NCBI RefSeq assembly: GCF_026212465.1 | Contig: NC_080055.1 | Coordinates: forward strand, 13,903,783-13,967,782 | Length of the DNA stretch: 64,000 nt | Reading direction: 5' to 3' | Source: Amaranthus tricolor | Taxonomy: Eukaryota; Streptophyta; Magnoliopsida; Caryophyllales; Amaranthaceae | In this document: piece by piece, positions 11,880 through 25,078 of the stretch | Position numbering within the stretch: the stretch's first letter is position 1 | Layout of the letters: every line of letters starts with the position of its first letter | Notes under the pieces: generated by a model | Told to the model about the DNA's origin: nothing | What the model saw: only the letters and a program-made list of their open reading frames with translations | Databases searched by the model: none | Program-made: the position numbers and the translations under genes

Positions 11880-14800
11880 ATTCGTTTTTGCCACTTTTGC
11901 GCATAAAGTAGCTCAAACTTTGTTTGTTTTTCACGAAACTTGACAAACACCACTATTTGGTATATTTTGTTGTGTTGAAGTGGTTAGAATTGTAAATCAT
12001 AGTCAGATACTAGAAATTACGTGTTAAGTTGCGATTTTAAGGGTTTTTTATTCGTTTTTTGCACTTTTGCGCATAAAGTAGATCAAACTTGGTTTGTTTT
12101 GCACGAAACTTGGCACACAACAGTATTTGCTATATATTATTGTGATTAAGTTGTTAGATTTGTAAATCATAGTCATATACTAGAAATTACATGTTAAGTT
12201 GCGATTTTAAGGGTTTTTTAAGCGTTTTTCTCACTTTTGCGCATAAAGTAGCTCAAACTTGGTTTGTTTTGCACGAAACATGGCACACAACACTATTTGG
12301 TATATATTATTGTGTGTTGTTATAATTGTAAATCATAGTCATATGCTAGATATTACGTGTTAGGTTGCGATTTTAAGGGTTTTTAAGCGTTTAGGGCACT
12401 TTTGCGCATAAAGTAGCTCAAACTTGGTTTGTTTTGAACGAAACATGGAACACAACACTATTTGGTATATATTATTGTGTTGAAGTGGTTACAATTATAA
12501 ATCATAGCTATATACTAGAAATTACGTGTTAAGTTGCGATTTTAGTTTTTTTATTCGTTTTTGGCACTTTTGCGCCTAAAGTGGCTCAAAATTTGTTTGT
12601 CTTGCACGAAACTTGGTAAATAGCACTATTTGGTATACTTTGTTGTGTTGAAGTGGTTAGAATTGTAAATCTTAGTCATATACTAGAAATTACGTGTTAA
12701 GTTGCAATTTTAAGGGTTTTTTAAGCGTTTTTTCACTATTGCGCATAAAGTAGCTCAAACATGTTTTGTTTTGCACGAAACACGGCACAGAACACTATTT
12801 GGTATATATCATTGTGTTGAAGTTGTTAGAATTGTAAATCATAGTCATATGCTAGATATTACGTGTTAAGTTGCTATTTTAAGGGTTTTTAAGCGTTTTT
12901 TTCACTTTTGCGCATAAAGTAGCTCAAACTTGGTTTGTTTTGCACGAAACTTCGCAAACAACACTATTTGGTATATTTTGTTGTGCTGAAGTGGTTAGAA
13001 TTGTAATTCATAGTCATATACTAGAAATTACGTGTTGAGTTGCGATTTGAAGGGTTTTTTAAGCGTTTTGGCACTTTTGCGCATAAAGTAGCTCAAACTT
13101 GGTTTGTTTTGCGCAAAACTTTGCACACAACACTATTTCGTATATATTATTGAGTTGAAGTAGCTATAATTGTAAATCATAGTTATATACTAGAAATTAA
13201 GTGGTAAGTTGCGATTTTATGTGTTTTTATTCGTTTTTGCCACTTTTGCGCATAAAGTAGCTCAAACTTGGTTTGATTTTCACGAAACTTGACAAACACC
13301 ACTATTTGGTATATTTTGTTGTGTTGAAGTGGTTAGAATTGTAAATCATAGTCAGATACTAGAAATTACGTGTTAAGTTGCGATTTTAAGGGTTTTTTAA
13401 TCGTTTTTTGCACTTTTGCGCATAAAGTAGATCAAACTTGGTTTGTTTTGCACGAAACTTGGCACACAACAGTATTTGCTATATATTATTGTGATTAAGT
13501 TGTTTGATTTGTAAATCATAGTCATATACTAGAAATTACATGTTAAGTTGCGATTTTAAGGGTTTTTTAAGCGTTTTTCTCACTTTTGCGCATAAAGTAG
13601 CTCAAACTTGGTTTGTTTTGCACGAAACATGGCACACAACACTATTTGGTATCTATTATTGTGTGTTGTTATAATTGTAAATCATAGTCATATGCTAGAT
13701 ATTACGTGTTAGGTTGCGATTTTAAGGGTTTTTAAGCGTTTAGGGCACTTTTGCGCATAAAGTAGCTCATACTTGGTTTGTTTTGAACGAAACATGGAAC
13801 ACAACACTATTTGGTATATATTATTGTGTTGAAGTGGTTACAATTATAAATCATAGCTATATACTAGAAATTACGTGTTAAGTTGCGATTTTAGTTTTTT
13901 TATTCGTTTTTGGCACTTTTGCGCCTAAAGTGGCTCAAAATTTGTTTGTCTTGCACGAAACTTGGTAAATAGCACTATTTGGTATACTTTGTTGTGTTGA
14001 AGTGGTTAGAATTGTAAATCTTAGTCATATACTAGAAATTACGTGTTAAGTTGCGATTTTAAGGGTTTTTTTAAGCGTTTTTTCACTATTGCGCATAAAG
14101 TAGCTCAAACATGTTTTGTTTTGCACGAAACACGGCACAGAACACTATTTGGTATATACCATTGTGTTGAAGTTGTTAGAATTGTAAATCATAGTCATAT
14201 GCTAGATATTACGTGTTAAGTTGCTATTTTAAGGGTTTTTAAGCGTTTTTTTCACTTTTGCGCATAAAGTAGCTCAAACTTGGTTTGTTTTGCACGAAAC
14301 TTCGCAAACAACACTATTTGGTATATTTTTTTGTGCTGAAGTGGTTAGAATTGTAATTCATAGTCATATACTAGAAATTACGTGTTGAGTTGCGATTTTA
14401 AGGGTTTTTTAAGCGTTTTGGCACTTTTGCACATAAAGTAGCTCAAACTTGGTTTGTTTTGCGCAAAACTTTGCACACAACACTATTTCGTATATATTAT
14501 TGTGTTGAAGTAGCTATAATTGTAAATCATAGTTATATACTAGAAATTGCGTGGTAAGTTGCGATTTTATGTGTTTTTATTCGTTTTTGCCACTTTTGCG
14601 CATAAAGTAGCTCAAACTTGGTTTGTTTTTCACGAAACTTGACAAACACCACTATTTGGTATATTTTGTTGTGTTGAAGTGGTTAGAATTGTAAGTCATA
14701 GTCAGATACTAGAAATTACGTGTTAAGTTGCGATTTTAAGGGTTTTTTAATCGTTTTTTGCACTTTTGCGCATAAAGTAGATCAAACTTGGTTTGTTTTG

Positions 14801-15930
14801 CACGAAACTTGGCACACAACAGTATTTGCTATATATTATTGTGATTATGTTGTTAGATTTGTAAATCATAGTCATATACTAGAAATTACATGTTAAGTTG
14901 CGATTTTAAGGGTTTTTTAAGCGTTTTTCTCACTTTTGCGCATAAAGTAGCTCAAAATTGGTTTGTTTTGCACGAAACATCGCACACAACACTATTTGGT
15001 ATATATTATTGTGTTGAAGTTGTTAGAATTGTAAATCATAGTCATATGCTAGATATTGCGTGTTAGGTTGCGATTTTAAGGGTTTTTAAGCGTTTAGGGC
15101 ACTTTTGCGCATAAAGTAGCTCAAACTTGGTTTGTTTTGAACGAAACATGGAACACAACACTATTTGGTAGATATTATTGTGTTGAAGTGGTTAGAATTA
15201 TAAATCATAGCTATATACTAGAAATTACGTGTTAAGTTGCGATTTTAGTTATTTTATTCGTTTTTGGCACTTTTGCGCCTAAAGTGGCTCAAAATTTGTT
15301 CGTCTTGCACGAAATTTGGTAAATAGCACTATTTGGTATATTTTGTTGTGTTGAAGTGGTTAGAATTGTAAATCATAGTCATATACTTGAAATTACGTGT
15401 TAAGTTGCGATTTTAAGGGTTTTTTAAGCGTTTTTTGCACTATTGCGCATAATGTAGCTCAAACATGTTTTGTTTTGCACGAAACACGGCACACAACACT
15501 ATTTGTTATATATCATTGTGTTGAAGTTGTTAGAATTGTAAATCATAGTCATATGCTAGATATTACGTGTTAAGTTGCTATTTTAAGGGTTTTTAAGCGT
15601 TTTTTTCACTTTTGCACATAAAATAGCTCAAACTTGGTTTGTTTTGCGCAAAACTTTGCACACAACACTATTTCGTATATATTATTGTGTTGAAGTAGCT
15701 ATAATTGTAAATCATAGTTATATACTAGAAATTACGTGGTAAGTTGCGATTTTATGTGTTTTTATTCGTTTTTGCCACTTTTGCGCATAAAGTAGCTCAA
15801 ACTTGGTTTGATTTTCACGAAACTTGACAAACACCACTATTTTGTATATTTTGTTGTGTTGAAGTGGTTAGAATTGTAAATCATAGTCAGATACTAGAAA
15901 TTACGTGTTAAGTTGCGATTTTAAGGGTTT
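11880..15930 (+). repeat. Segmental duplication 1, left copy
   Basis: About 4.05 kb that recurs at 16,440-20,485 with an offset of 4560 bp (27 monomers), falling to 4557 after a 3-bp deletion. Shared private variants are gattaagttgtttgattt (13,494), 'ggtatctattattg' (13,647), 'gattatgttg' (14,843) and 'agttattttattcg' (15,246). The copies diverge near 15,930, where this one goes to 'aagcgttttttgcactattg' and the other to 'attcgttttttgcactttt'. Boundaries are approximate. Confidence 0.85.
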
Positions 15931-16684
15931 TTTAAGCGTTTTTTGCACTATTGCGCATAAAGTAGCTCAAACATGTTTTATTTTGCACGAAACACGGCAC
16001 AGAACACTATTTGGTATATATCATTGTGTTGAAGTTGTTAGAATTGTAAATCATAGTCATATATTAGATATTACGTGTTAAGTTGCTATTTTAAGGGTTT
16101 TTAAGCGTTTTTTTCAATTTTGCGCATAAAGTAGCTCAAACTTGGTTTGTTTTGCACGAAACGTCGCAAACAACACTATTTGGTATATTTTGTTGTGCTG
16201 AAGTGGTTAGAATTTTAATTCATAGTCATATACTAGAAAACATGTTAAGTTGCGATTTTAAGGGTTTTTTAAGCGTTTTTGGCACTTTTGCGCATAAAGT
16301 AGCTTAAACTTGGTTTGTTTTGCGCAAAACTTTGCACACAACACTATTTCGTATATATTATTGTGTTGAAGTAGCTATAATTGTAAATCCTAGTTATATA
16401 CTAGAAATTACGTGGTAAGTTGCGATTTTATGGGTTTTTATTCGTTTTTGCCACTTTTGCGCATAAAGTAGCTCAAACTTTGTTTGTTTTTCACGAAATT
16501 TGACAAACACCACTATTTGGTATATTTTGTTGTGTTGAAGTGGTTAGAATTGTAAATCATAGTCAGATACTAGAAATTACGTGTTAAGTTGCGATTTTAA
16601 GGGTTTTTTATTCGTTTTTTGCACTTTTGCGCATAAAGTAGATCAAACTTGGTTTGTTTTGCACGAAACTTGGCACACAACAGT
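14824..16684 (+). repeat. 11-monomer variant unit of block B
   Basis: The spacing between B1 anchors is 1861 bp, about 11 monomers. Near 15,600 a B5 monomer leads straight into a B7-type monomer (cacttttgcacataaaatag, then gcgcaaaac), skipping B6. After B8, near 15,930, the array returns to B5 ('cactattgcgc') instead of B1 and repeats B5-B6-B7-B8. This is the signature of unequal crossover or gene conversion out of HOR register. Confidence 0.85.
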
Positions 16685-19600
16685 ATTTGCTATATATTAT
16701 TGTGATTAAGTTGTTAGATTTGTAAATCATAGTCATATACTAGAAATTACATGTTAAGTTGCGATTTTAAGGGTTTTTTAAGCGTTTTTCTCACTTTTGC
16801 GCATAAAGTAGCTCAAACTTGGTTTGTTTTGCACGAAACATGGCACACAACACTATTTGGTATATATTATTGTGTGTTGTTATAATTGTAAATCATAGTC
16901 ATATGCTAGATATTACGTGTTAGGTTGCGATTTTAAGGGTTTTTAAGCGTTTAGGGCACTTTTGCGCATAAAGTAGCTCAAACTTGGTTTGTTTTGAACG
17001 AAACATGGAACACAACACTATTTGGTATATATTATTGTGTTGAAGTGGTTACAATTATAAATCATAGCTATATACTAGAAATTACGTGTTAAGTTGCGAT
17101 TTTAGTTTTTTTATTCGTTTTTGGCACTTTTGCGCCTAAAGTGGCTCAAAATTTGTTTGTCTTGCACGAAACTTGGTAAATAGCACTATTTGGTATACTT
17201 TGTTGTGTTGAAGTGGTTAGAATTGTAAATCTTAGTCATATACTAGAAATTACGTGTTAAGTTGCAATTTTAAGGGTTTTTTAAGCGTTTTTTCACTATT
17301 GCGCATAAAGTAGCTCAAACATGTTTTGTTTTGCACGAAACACGGCACAGAACACTATTTGGTATATATCATTGTGTTGAAGTTGTTAGAATTGTAAATC
17401 ATAGTCATATGCTAGATATTACGTGTTAAGTTGCTATTTTAAGGGTTTTTAAGCGTTTTTTTCACTTTTGCGCATAAAGTAGCTCAAACTTGGTTTGTTT
17501 TGCACGAAACTTCGCAAACAACACTATTTGGTATATTTTGTTGTGCTGAAGTGGTTAGAATTGTAATTCATAGTCATATACTAGAAATTACGTGTTGAGT
17601 TGCGATTTGAAGGGTTTTTTAAGCGTTTTGGCACTTTTGCGCATAAAGTAGCTCAAACTTGGTTTGTTTTGCGCAAAACTTTGCACACAACACTATTTCG
17701 TATATATTATTGAGTTGAAGTAGCTATAATTGTAAATCATAGTTATATACTAGAAATTAAGTGGTAAGTTGCGATTTTATGTGTTTTTATTCGTTTTTGC
17801 CACTTTTGCGCATAAAGTAGCTCAAACTTGGTTTGATTTTCACGAAACTTGACAAACACCACTATTTGGTATATTTTGTTGTGTTGAAGTGGTTAGAATT
17901 GTAAATCATAGTCAGATACTAGAAATTACGTGTTAAGTTGCGATTTTAAGGGTTTTTTAATCGTTTTTTGCACTTTTGCGCATAAAGTAGATCAAACTTG
18001 GTTTGTTTTGCACGAAACTTGGCACACAACAGTATTTGCTATATATTATTGTGATTAAGTTGTTTGATTTGTAAATCATAGTCATATACTAGAAATTACA
18101 TGTTAAGTTGCGATTTTAAGGGTTTTTTAAGCGTTTTTCTCACTTTTGCGCATAAAGTAGCTCAAACTTGGTTTGTTTTGCACGAAACATGGCACACAAC
18201 ACTATTTGGTATCTATTATTGTGTGTTGTTATAATTGTAAATCATAGTCATATGCTAGACATTACGTGTTAGGTTGCGATTTTAAGGGTTTTTAAGCGTT
18301 TAGGGCACTTTTGCGCATAAAGTAGCTCATACTTGGTTTGTTTTGAACGAAACATGGAACACAACACTATTTGGTATATATTATTGTGTTGAAGTGGTTA
18401 CAATTATAAATCATAGCTATATACTAGAAATTACGTGTTAAGTTGCGATTTTAGTTTTTTTATTCGTTTTTGGCACTTTTGCGCCTAAAGTGGCTCAAAA
18501 TTTGTTTGTCTTGCACGAAACTTGGTAAATAGCACTATTTGGTATACTTTGTTGTGTTGAAGTGGTTAGAATTGTAAATCTTAGTCATATACTAGAAATT
18601 ACGTGTTAAGTTGCGATTTTAAGGGTTTTTTAAGCGTTTTTTTCACTATTGCGCATAAAGTAGCTCAAACATGTTTTGTTTTGCACGAAACACGGCACAG
18701 AACACTATTTGGTATATATCATTGTGTTGAAGTTGTTAGAATTGTAAATCATAGTCATATGCTAGATATTACGTGTTAAGTTGCTATTTTAAGGGTTTTT
18801 AAGCGTTTTTTTCACTTTTGCGCATAAAGTAGCTCAAACTTGGTTTGTTTTGCACGAAACTTCGCAAACAACACTATTTGGTATATTTTTTTGTGCTGAA
18901 GTGGTTAGAATTGTAATTCATAGTCATATACTAGAAATTACGTGTTGAGTTGCGATTTTAAGGGTTTTTTAAGCGTTTTGGCACTTTTGCACATAAAGTA
19001 GCTCAAACTTGGTTTGTTTTGCGCAAAACTTTGCACACAACACTATTTCGTATATATTATTGTGTTGAAGTAGCTATAATTGTAAATCATAGTTATATAC
19101 TAGAAATTGCGTGGTAAGTTGCGATTTTATGTGTTTTTATTCGTTTTTGCCACTTTTGCGCATAAAGTAGCTCAAACTTGGTTTGTTTTTCACGAAACTT
19201 GACAAACACCACTATTTGGTATATTTTGTTGTGTTGAAGTGGTTAGAATTGTAAGTCATAGTCAGATACTAGAAATTACGTGTTAAGTTGCGATTTTAAG
19301 GGTTTTTTAATCGTTTTTTGCACTTTTGCGCATAAAGTAGATCAAACTTGGTTTGTTTTGCACGAAACTTGGCACACAACAGTATTTGCTATATATTATT
19401 GTGATTATGTTGTTAGATTTGTAAATCATAGTCATATACTAGAAATTACATGTTAAGTTGCGATTTTAAGGGTTTTTTAAGCGTTTTTCTCACTTTTGCG
19501 CATAAAGTAGCTCAAAATTGGTTTGTTTTGCACGAAACATCGCACACAACACTATTTGGTATATATTATTGTGTTGAAGTTGTTAGAATTGTAAATCATA

Positions 19601-20485
19601 GTCATATGCTAGATATTGCGTGTTAGGTTGCGATTTTAAGGGTTTTTAAGCGTTTAGGGCACTTTTGCGCATAAAGTAGCTCAAACTTGGTTTGTTTTGA
19701 ACGAAACATGGAACACAACACTATTTGGTAGATATTATTGTGTTGAAGTGGTTAGAATTATAAATCATAGCTATATACTAGAAATTACGTGTTAAGTTGC
19801 GATTTTAGTTATTTTATTCGTTTTTGGCACTTTTGCGCCTAAAGTGGCTCAAAATTTGTTCGTCTTGCACGAAATTTGGTAAATAGCACTATTTGGTATA
19901 TTTTGTTGTGTTGAAGTGGTTAGAATTGTAAATCATAGTCATATACTTGAAATTACGTGTTAAGTTGCGATTTTAAGGGTTTTTTAAGCGTTTTTTGCAC
20001 TATTGCGCATAATGTAGAAACATGTTTTGTTTTGCACGAAACACGGCACACAACACTATTTGTTATATATCATTGTGTTGAAGTTGTTAGAATTGTAAAT
20101 CATAGTCATATGCTAGATATTACGTGTTAAGTTGCTATTTTAAGGGTTTTTAAGCGTTTTTTTCAATTTTGCACATAAAATAGCTCAAACTTGGTTTGTT
20201 TTGCGCAAAACTTTGCACACAACACTATTTCGTATATATTATTGTGTTGAAGTAGCTATAATTGTAAATCATAGTTATATACTAGAAATTACGTGGTAAG
20301 TTGCGATTTTATGTGTTTTTATTCGTTTTTGCCACTTTTGCGCATAAAGTAGCTCAAACTTGGTTTGATTTTCACGAAACTTGACAAACACCACTATTTT
20401 GTATATTTTGTTGTGTTGAAGTGGTTAGAATTGTAAATCATAGTCAGATACTAGAAATTACGTGTTAAGTTGCGATTTTAAGGGT
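16440..20485 (+). repeat. Segmental duplication 1, right copy
   Basis: Copy of 11,880-15,930. Differences I saw include a 3-bp loss at about 20,018 (gtagaaacatg for gtagctcaaacatg), 'gctagacatt' for 'gctagatatt' near 18,257, and 'tatatatcattg' for 'tatataccattg' near 18,713. The very high similarity across 24 monomers, greater than between neighbouring units, marks a recent event. Confidence 0.85.
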
Positions 20486-21734
20486 TTTTTTATTCGTTTT
20501 TTGCACTTTTGCGCATAAAGTAGATCAAACTTGGTTTGTTTTGCACGAAACTTGGCACACAACAGTATTTGCTATATATTATTGTGATTAAGTTGTTAGA
20601 TTTGTAAATCATAGTCATATACTAGAAATTACATGTTAAGTTGCGATTTTAAGGGTTTTTTAAGCGTTTTTCTCACTTTTGCGCATAAAGTAGCTCAAAA
20701 TTGGTTTGTTTTGCACGAAACGTCGCACACAACACTATTTGGTATATATTATTGTGTTGAAGTTGTTAGAATTGTAAATCATAGTCATATTTTAAGGGTT
20801 TTTTAAGCGTTCAGGGCACTTTTGCGCATAAAGTAGCTCAAACTTGGTTTGTTTTGAACGAAACATGGAACACAACACTATTTGGTAGATATTATTGTGT
20901 TGAAGTGGTTAGAATTATAAATCATAGCTATATACTAGAAATTACGTGTTTAAGTTTGCGATTTTAGTTATTTTATTCGTTTTTGGCAACTTTTGCGCCT
21001 AAAGTGGCTCAAAATTTGTTCGTCTTGCACGAAACTTGGTAAATAGCACTATTTGGTATATTTTGGTTGTGTTGAAGTGGTTAGAATTGTAAATCATAGT
21101 CATATACTTGAAATTACGTGTTAAGTTGCGATTTTAAGGGTTTGTTAAGCGTTTTTTTGCCACTATTGCGCATAATGTAGCTCAAACATGTTTTGTTTTG
21201 CACGAAACACGGCACATAACACTTTTTGTTATATATCATTGTGTTGAAGTTGTTAGAATTGTAAATCATAGTCATATGCTAGATATTACGTGTTAAGTTG
21301 CTATTTTAAGGGTTTTTAAGCGTTTTTTTTCACTTTTGCACATAAAGTAGCTCAAACTTGGTTTGTTTTGCGCAAAACTTTGCACACAACACTATTTCGT
21401 ATATATTATTATGTTGAAGTAGCTATAATTGTAAATCATAGTTATATACTAGAAATTACGTGGTAAGTTGCGATTTTATGTGTTTTTATTCGTTTTTGCC
21501 ACTTTTGCGCATAAAGTAGCTCAAACTTGGTTTTGATTTTCACGAAACTTGACAAACACCACTATTTTGTATATTTTGTTGTGTTGAAGTGGTTAGAATT
21601 GTAAATCATAGTCAGATACTAGAAATTACGTGTTAAGTTGCGATTTTAAGGGTTTTTTATTCGTTTTTTTGCACTTTTGCGCATAAAGTAGATCAAACTT
21701 GGTTTGTTTTGCACGAAACTTGGCACACAACAGT
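19384..21734 (+). repeat. Two 7-monomer variant units of block B
   Basis: B1 spacings are 1183 and 1168 bp, each about 7 monomers. As in the 11-mer unit, B5 is followed by a B7-like monomer with 'ttttgcacataaa', so B6 has been lost. The second unit is shorter still because of a 27-bp deletion at about 20,790. Confidence 0.85.
20737..20910 (+). repeat. Monomer with a 27-bp internal deletion
   Basis: Near 20,790 'catagtcatat' joins directly to 'tttaaggg'. The duplicate near 26,725-26,765 still has the intervening 27 bases (gctagatattgcg...gttgcgat). The deletion ends share 'at', so a short-homology deletion or a read-collapse error would both explain it. This breaks the conserved acgtgttaggttgcg segment. 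Confidence 0.85.
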
Positions 21735-24700
21735 ATTTGCTATATATTATTGTGATTAAGTTGTTAGATTTGTAAATCATAGTCATATACTAGAAATTAC
21801 ATGTTAAGTTGCGATTTTAAGGGTTTTTTTTAAGCGTTTTCTCACTTTTGCGCATAAAGTAGCTCAAACTTGGTTTGTTTTGCACGAAACATGGCACACA
21901 ACACTATTTGGTATATATTATTGTGTGTTGTTATAATTGTAAATCATAGTCATATGCTAGATATTACGTGTTAGGTTGCGATTTTAAGGGTTTTTAAGCG
22001 TTTAGGGCACTTTTGCACATAAAGTAGCTTAAACTTGGTTTGTTTTGAACGAAACATGGAACACAACACTATTTGGTATATATTATTGTGTTGAAGTGGT
22101 TAGAATTATAAATCATAGCTATATACTAGAAATTACGTGTTAAGTTGCGATTTTAGTTTTTTTTTATTCGTTTTTTGGCACTTTTGCGCCTTAAGTGGCT
22201 CAAAATTTGTTTGTCTTGCACGAAACTTGGTAAATAGCACTAATTGGTATACTTTGTTGTGTTGAAGTGGTTAGAATTGTAAATATTAGTCATATACTAG
22301 AAATACGTGTTAAGTTGCGATTTTAAGGGTTTTTTTAAGCGTTTTTTCACTATTGCGCATAAAGTAGCTCAAACATGTTTTGTTTTGCACGAAACACGGC
22401 ACAGAACACTATTTGGTATATATCATTGTGTTGAAGTTGTTAGAATTGTAAATCATAGTCATATGCTAGATATTACGTGTTAAGTTGCTATTTTAAGGGT
22501 TTTTAAGCGTTTTTTTTCACTTTTGCGCATAAAGTAGCTCAAACTTGGTTTGTTTTGCACGAAACTTCGCAAACAACACTATTTGGTATATTTTGTTGTG
22601 CTGAAGTGGTTTAGAATTGTAATTCATAGTCATATACTAGAAATACGTGTTGAGTTGCGATTTTAAGGGTTTTTTAAGCGTTTTTGGCACTTTTGCACAT
22701 AAAGTAGCTCAAACTTGGTTTGCTTTGCGCAAAACTTTACACACAAACACTATTTCGTATATATTATTGTGTTGAAGTAGCTATAATTGTAAATCATAGT
22801 TATATACTAGAAATTACGTGGTAAGTTGCGATTTTATGGGTTTTTTTCGTTTTTGCCACTTTTGCGCATAAAGTAGCTCAAACTTGGGTTTGTTTTTCAA
22901 GAAACTTGACAAACACCACTATTTGGTAATATTTTGTTGTGTTGAAGTGGTTGAGAATTGTAAATCATAGTCAGATACTGAAAAATTACGTGTTTAAGTT
23001 GCGATTTTAAGGGTTTTTTTAAGCATGTTTTGCACTTTTGCGCATAAAGTAGATCAAACTTTGTTTGTTTTGGACGAAACTTGGCACACAACAGTATTTG
23101 CTATATATTATTGTGTTTAAGTTGTTAGATTTGTAAATCATAGTCATATACTAGAAATTACATGTTAAGTTGCGATTTTAAGGGGTTTTTAACCGTTTTT
23201 CTCACTTTTGCGCATAAAGTAGCTCAAACTTGGTTTGTTTTGCATGAAACATGGCACACAACAGTGTTTGGTATATATTATTGTGTTGAAGTTGTTAGAA
23301 ATGTAAATCATAGTCATATGCTAGATATTACGTGTTAGGTTGCGATTTTATGGGTTTTTTAGCGTTTTAGGGTACTTTTGCGCATAAAGTAGCTCAAACT
23401 TGGTTTGTTTTGAACGAAGCATGGAACACAACACTATTTGGTATATATTATTGTGTTGAAGTGGTTAGAATTATAAATCATAGCTATATACTAGAAATTA
23501 CGTGTTAAGTTGCGATTTTAATTTTTTTATTCGTTTTTGGCACTTTTTGCGCCTAAGTGGCTCAAAATTTGTTTGTCTTGCACGAAACTTGGTAAATAGC
23601 ACTATTTGGTATATTTTGTTGTGATGATGTGGTTAGAATTGTAAATCATAGTCATATACTAGAAATTACGTGTTAAGTTGCGATTTTAAGGGTTTTTTAA
23701 GCGTTTTTTCACTATTGCGCATAAAGTAGCTCAAACATGTTTTGTTTTGCACGAAACACGACACAGAACACTATTTGGTATATATCATTGTGTTGAAGTT
23801 GTTAGAATTGTAAATCATAGTCATATGCTAGATATTACGAGTTAAGTTGCTATTTTTAGAGTTTTTTAAGCGTTTTTTATCACTTTTGCGCATAAAGTAG
23901 CTCAAACTTGGTTTGTTTTGCACGAAACTTCGCAAACAACACTATTGTCGTATATTTTTGTTGTACTGAAGTGGTTAGAATTGTAATTCATAGTCATATA
24001 CTAGAAATTACGTGTTGAGTTGCGATTTGAAGGGTTTTTTAAGCGTTTTATGCACTTTTGCACATAAAGTAGCTCAAACTTGGTTTGTTTTGCGCAAAAC
24101 TTTGCACACAACACTATTTCCCTATATATTATTGTGTTGAAGTAGCTTAATTGTAAATCTTAGTTATGTACTAGAAATTACGTGGTAAGTTGCGATTTTA
24201 TGTGTTTTTATTCGTTTTTACCACTTTTGCGCATAAAGTAGCTCAAACTTGGTTTGTTTTTCACGAAACTTGACAAACACCACTATTTGGTATATTTTGT
24301 TGTGTTGAAGTGGGTTAGAATTTTAAATCATAGTCAGATACTAGAAAGTAGGTGTTAAGTTGCGATTTTTAAGGGTTTTTTATTCGTTTTTTGCACTTTT
24401 GCGCATAAAGTAGATCAAACTTGGTTTGTTTTGCACGAAACTTGGCAACACAACAGTATTTGCTATATATTATTGTGATTAAGTTGTTAGATTTGTAAAT
24501 CATAGTCATATACTAGAAATTACATGTTAAGTTGCGATTTTTAAGGGTTTTTTTAAGCGTTTTTTCTCACTTTTGCGCAATAAAGTAGCTCAAACATGGT
24601 TTGTTTTGCACGAAACATGGCACACAACACTATTTGGTATATATTATCGTGTGTTGTTATAATTGTAAATCATAGTCATATGCTAGATATTACGTGTTAC

Positions 24701-25078
24701 GTTGCGATTTTAAGGGTTTTTAAGCGTTTAGGGCACTTTTGCCGCATAAAGTAGCTCAAACTTGGTTTGTTTTGAACGAAACATGGAACACAAACACTAT
24801 TTGGTATATATTATTGTGTTGAAGTGGTTACAATTATAATCATAGCTATATACTAGAAATTACGTGTTAAGTTGCGATTTTAGTTTTTTTTATTCGTTTT
24901 TGGCACTTTTGCGCCCTAAAGTGGCTCAAAATTTGTTTGTCTTGCACGAAACTTGGTAAATAGCACTATTTGGTATACTTTGTTGTGTTGAAGTGGTTAG
25001 AATTGTAAATCTTAGTCATATACTAGAAATTACGTGTTAAGTTGCGATTTTAAGGGTTTTTTTAAGCGCTTTTTCACT

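Larger units (their letters stand above)
8072..14823 (+). repeat. Regular 8-mer HOR units (five copies)
   Basis: Five consecutive units with spacings 1352, 1351, 1350, 1349 and 1350. Units from 9424 and 10775 are especially alike, sharing 'gatgtggtttgaattg' and 'catgtagtagaaat' in B4. The units from 12125 and 13474 instead have 'aaatcttagtcatatac' in B4, so two subfamilies meet near 12.1-12.6 kb. Confidence 0.9.
19155..25078 (+). repeat. Segmental duplication 2, first copy (~5.92 kb)
   Basis: Tandem duplicate of 25,079 to about 31,018. B1 anchors in the two copies pair as 19384/25312, 20567/26504, 21735/27699, 23096/29050 and 24458/30405, with offsets 5928-5964. Shared private variants include 'gtaagtcatagtcag' (19,250 and 25,167), 'aagcatgttttgcac' (23,022 and 28,976), 'ttttggacgaaac' (23,068 and 29,023), and the order 7-mer, 7-mer, 8-mer, 8-mer. 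This copy carries many extra single bases compared with the second. Confidence 0.85.

Noticed and set aside
22897..23091. Minus-strand frame of 64 codons
   Set aside because: It crosses a region rich in apparent single-base insertions, and the homologous segment about 5.95 kb downstream differs in frame. It is a chance frame in satellite DNA, as is the minus-strand one at 46,810-47,007.
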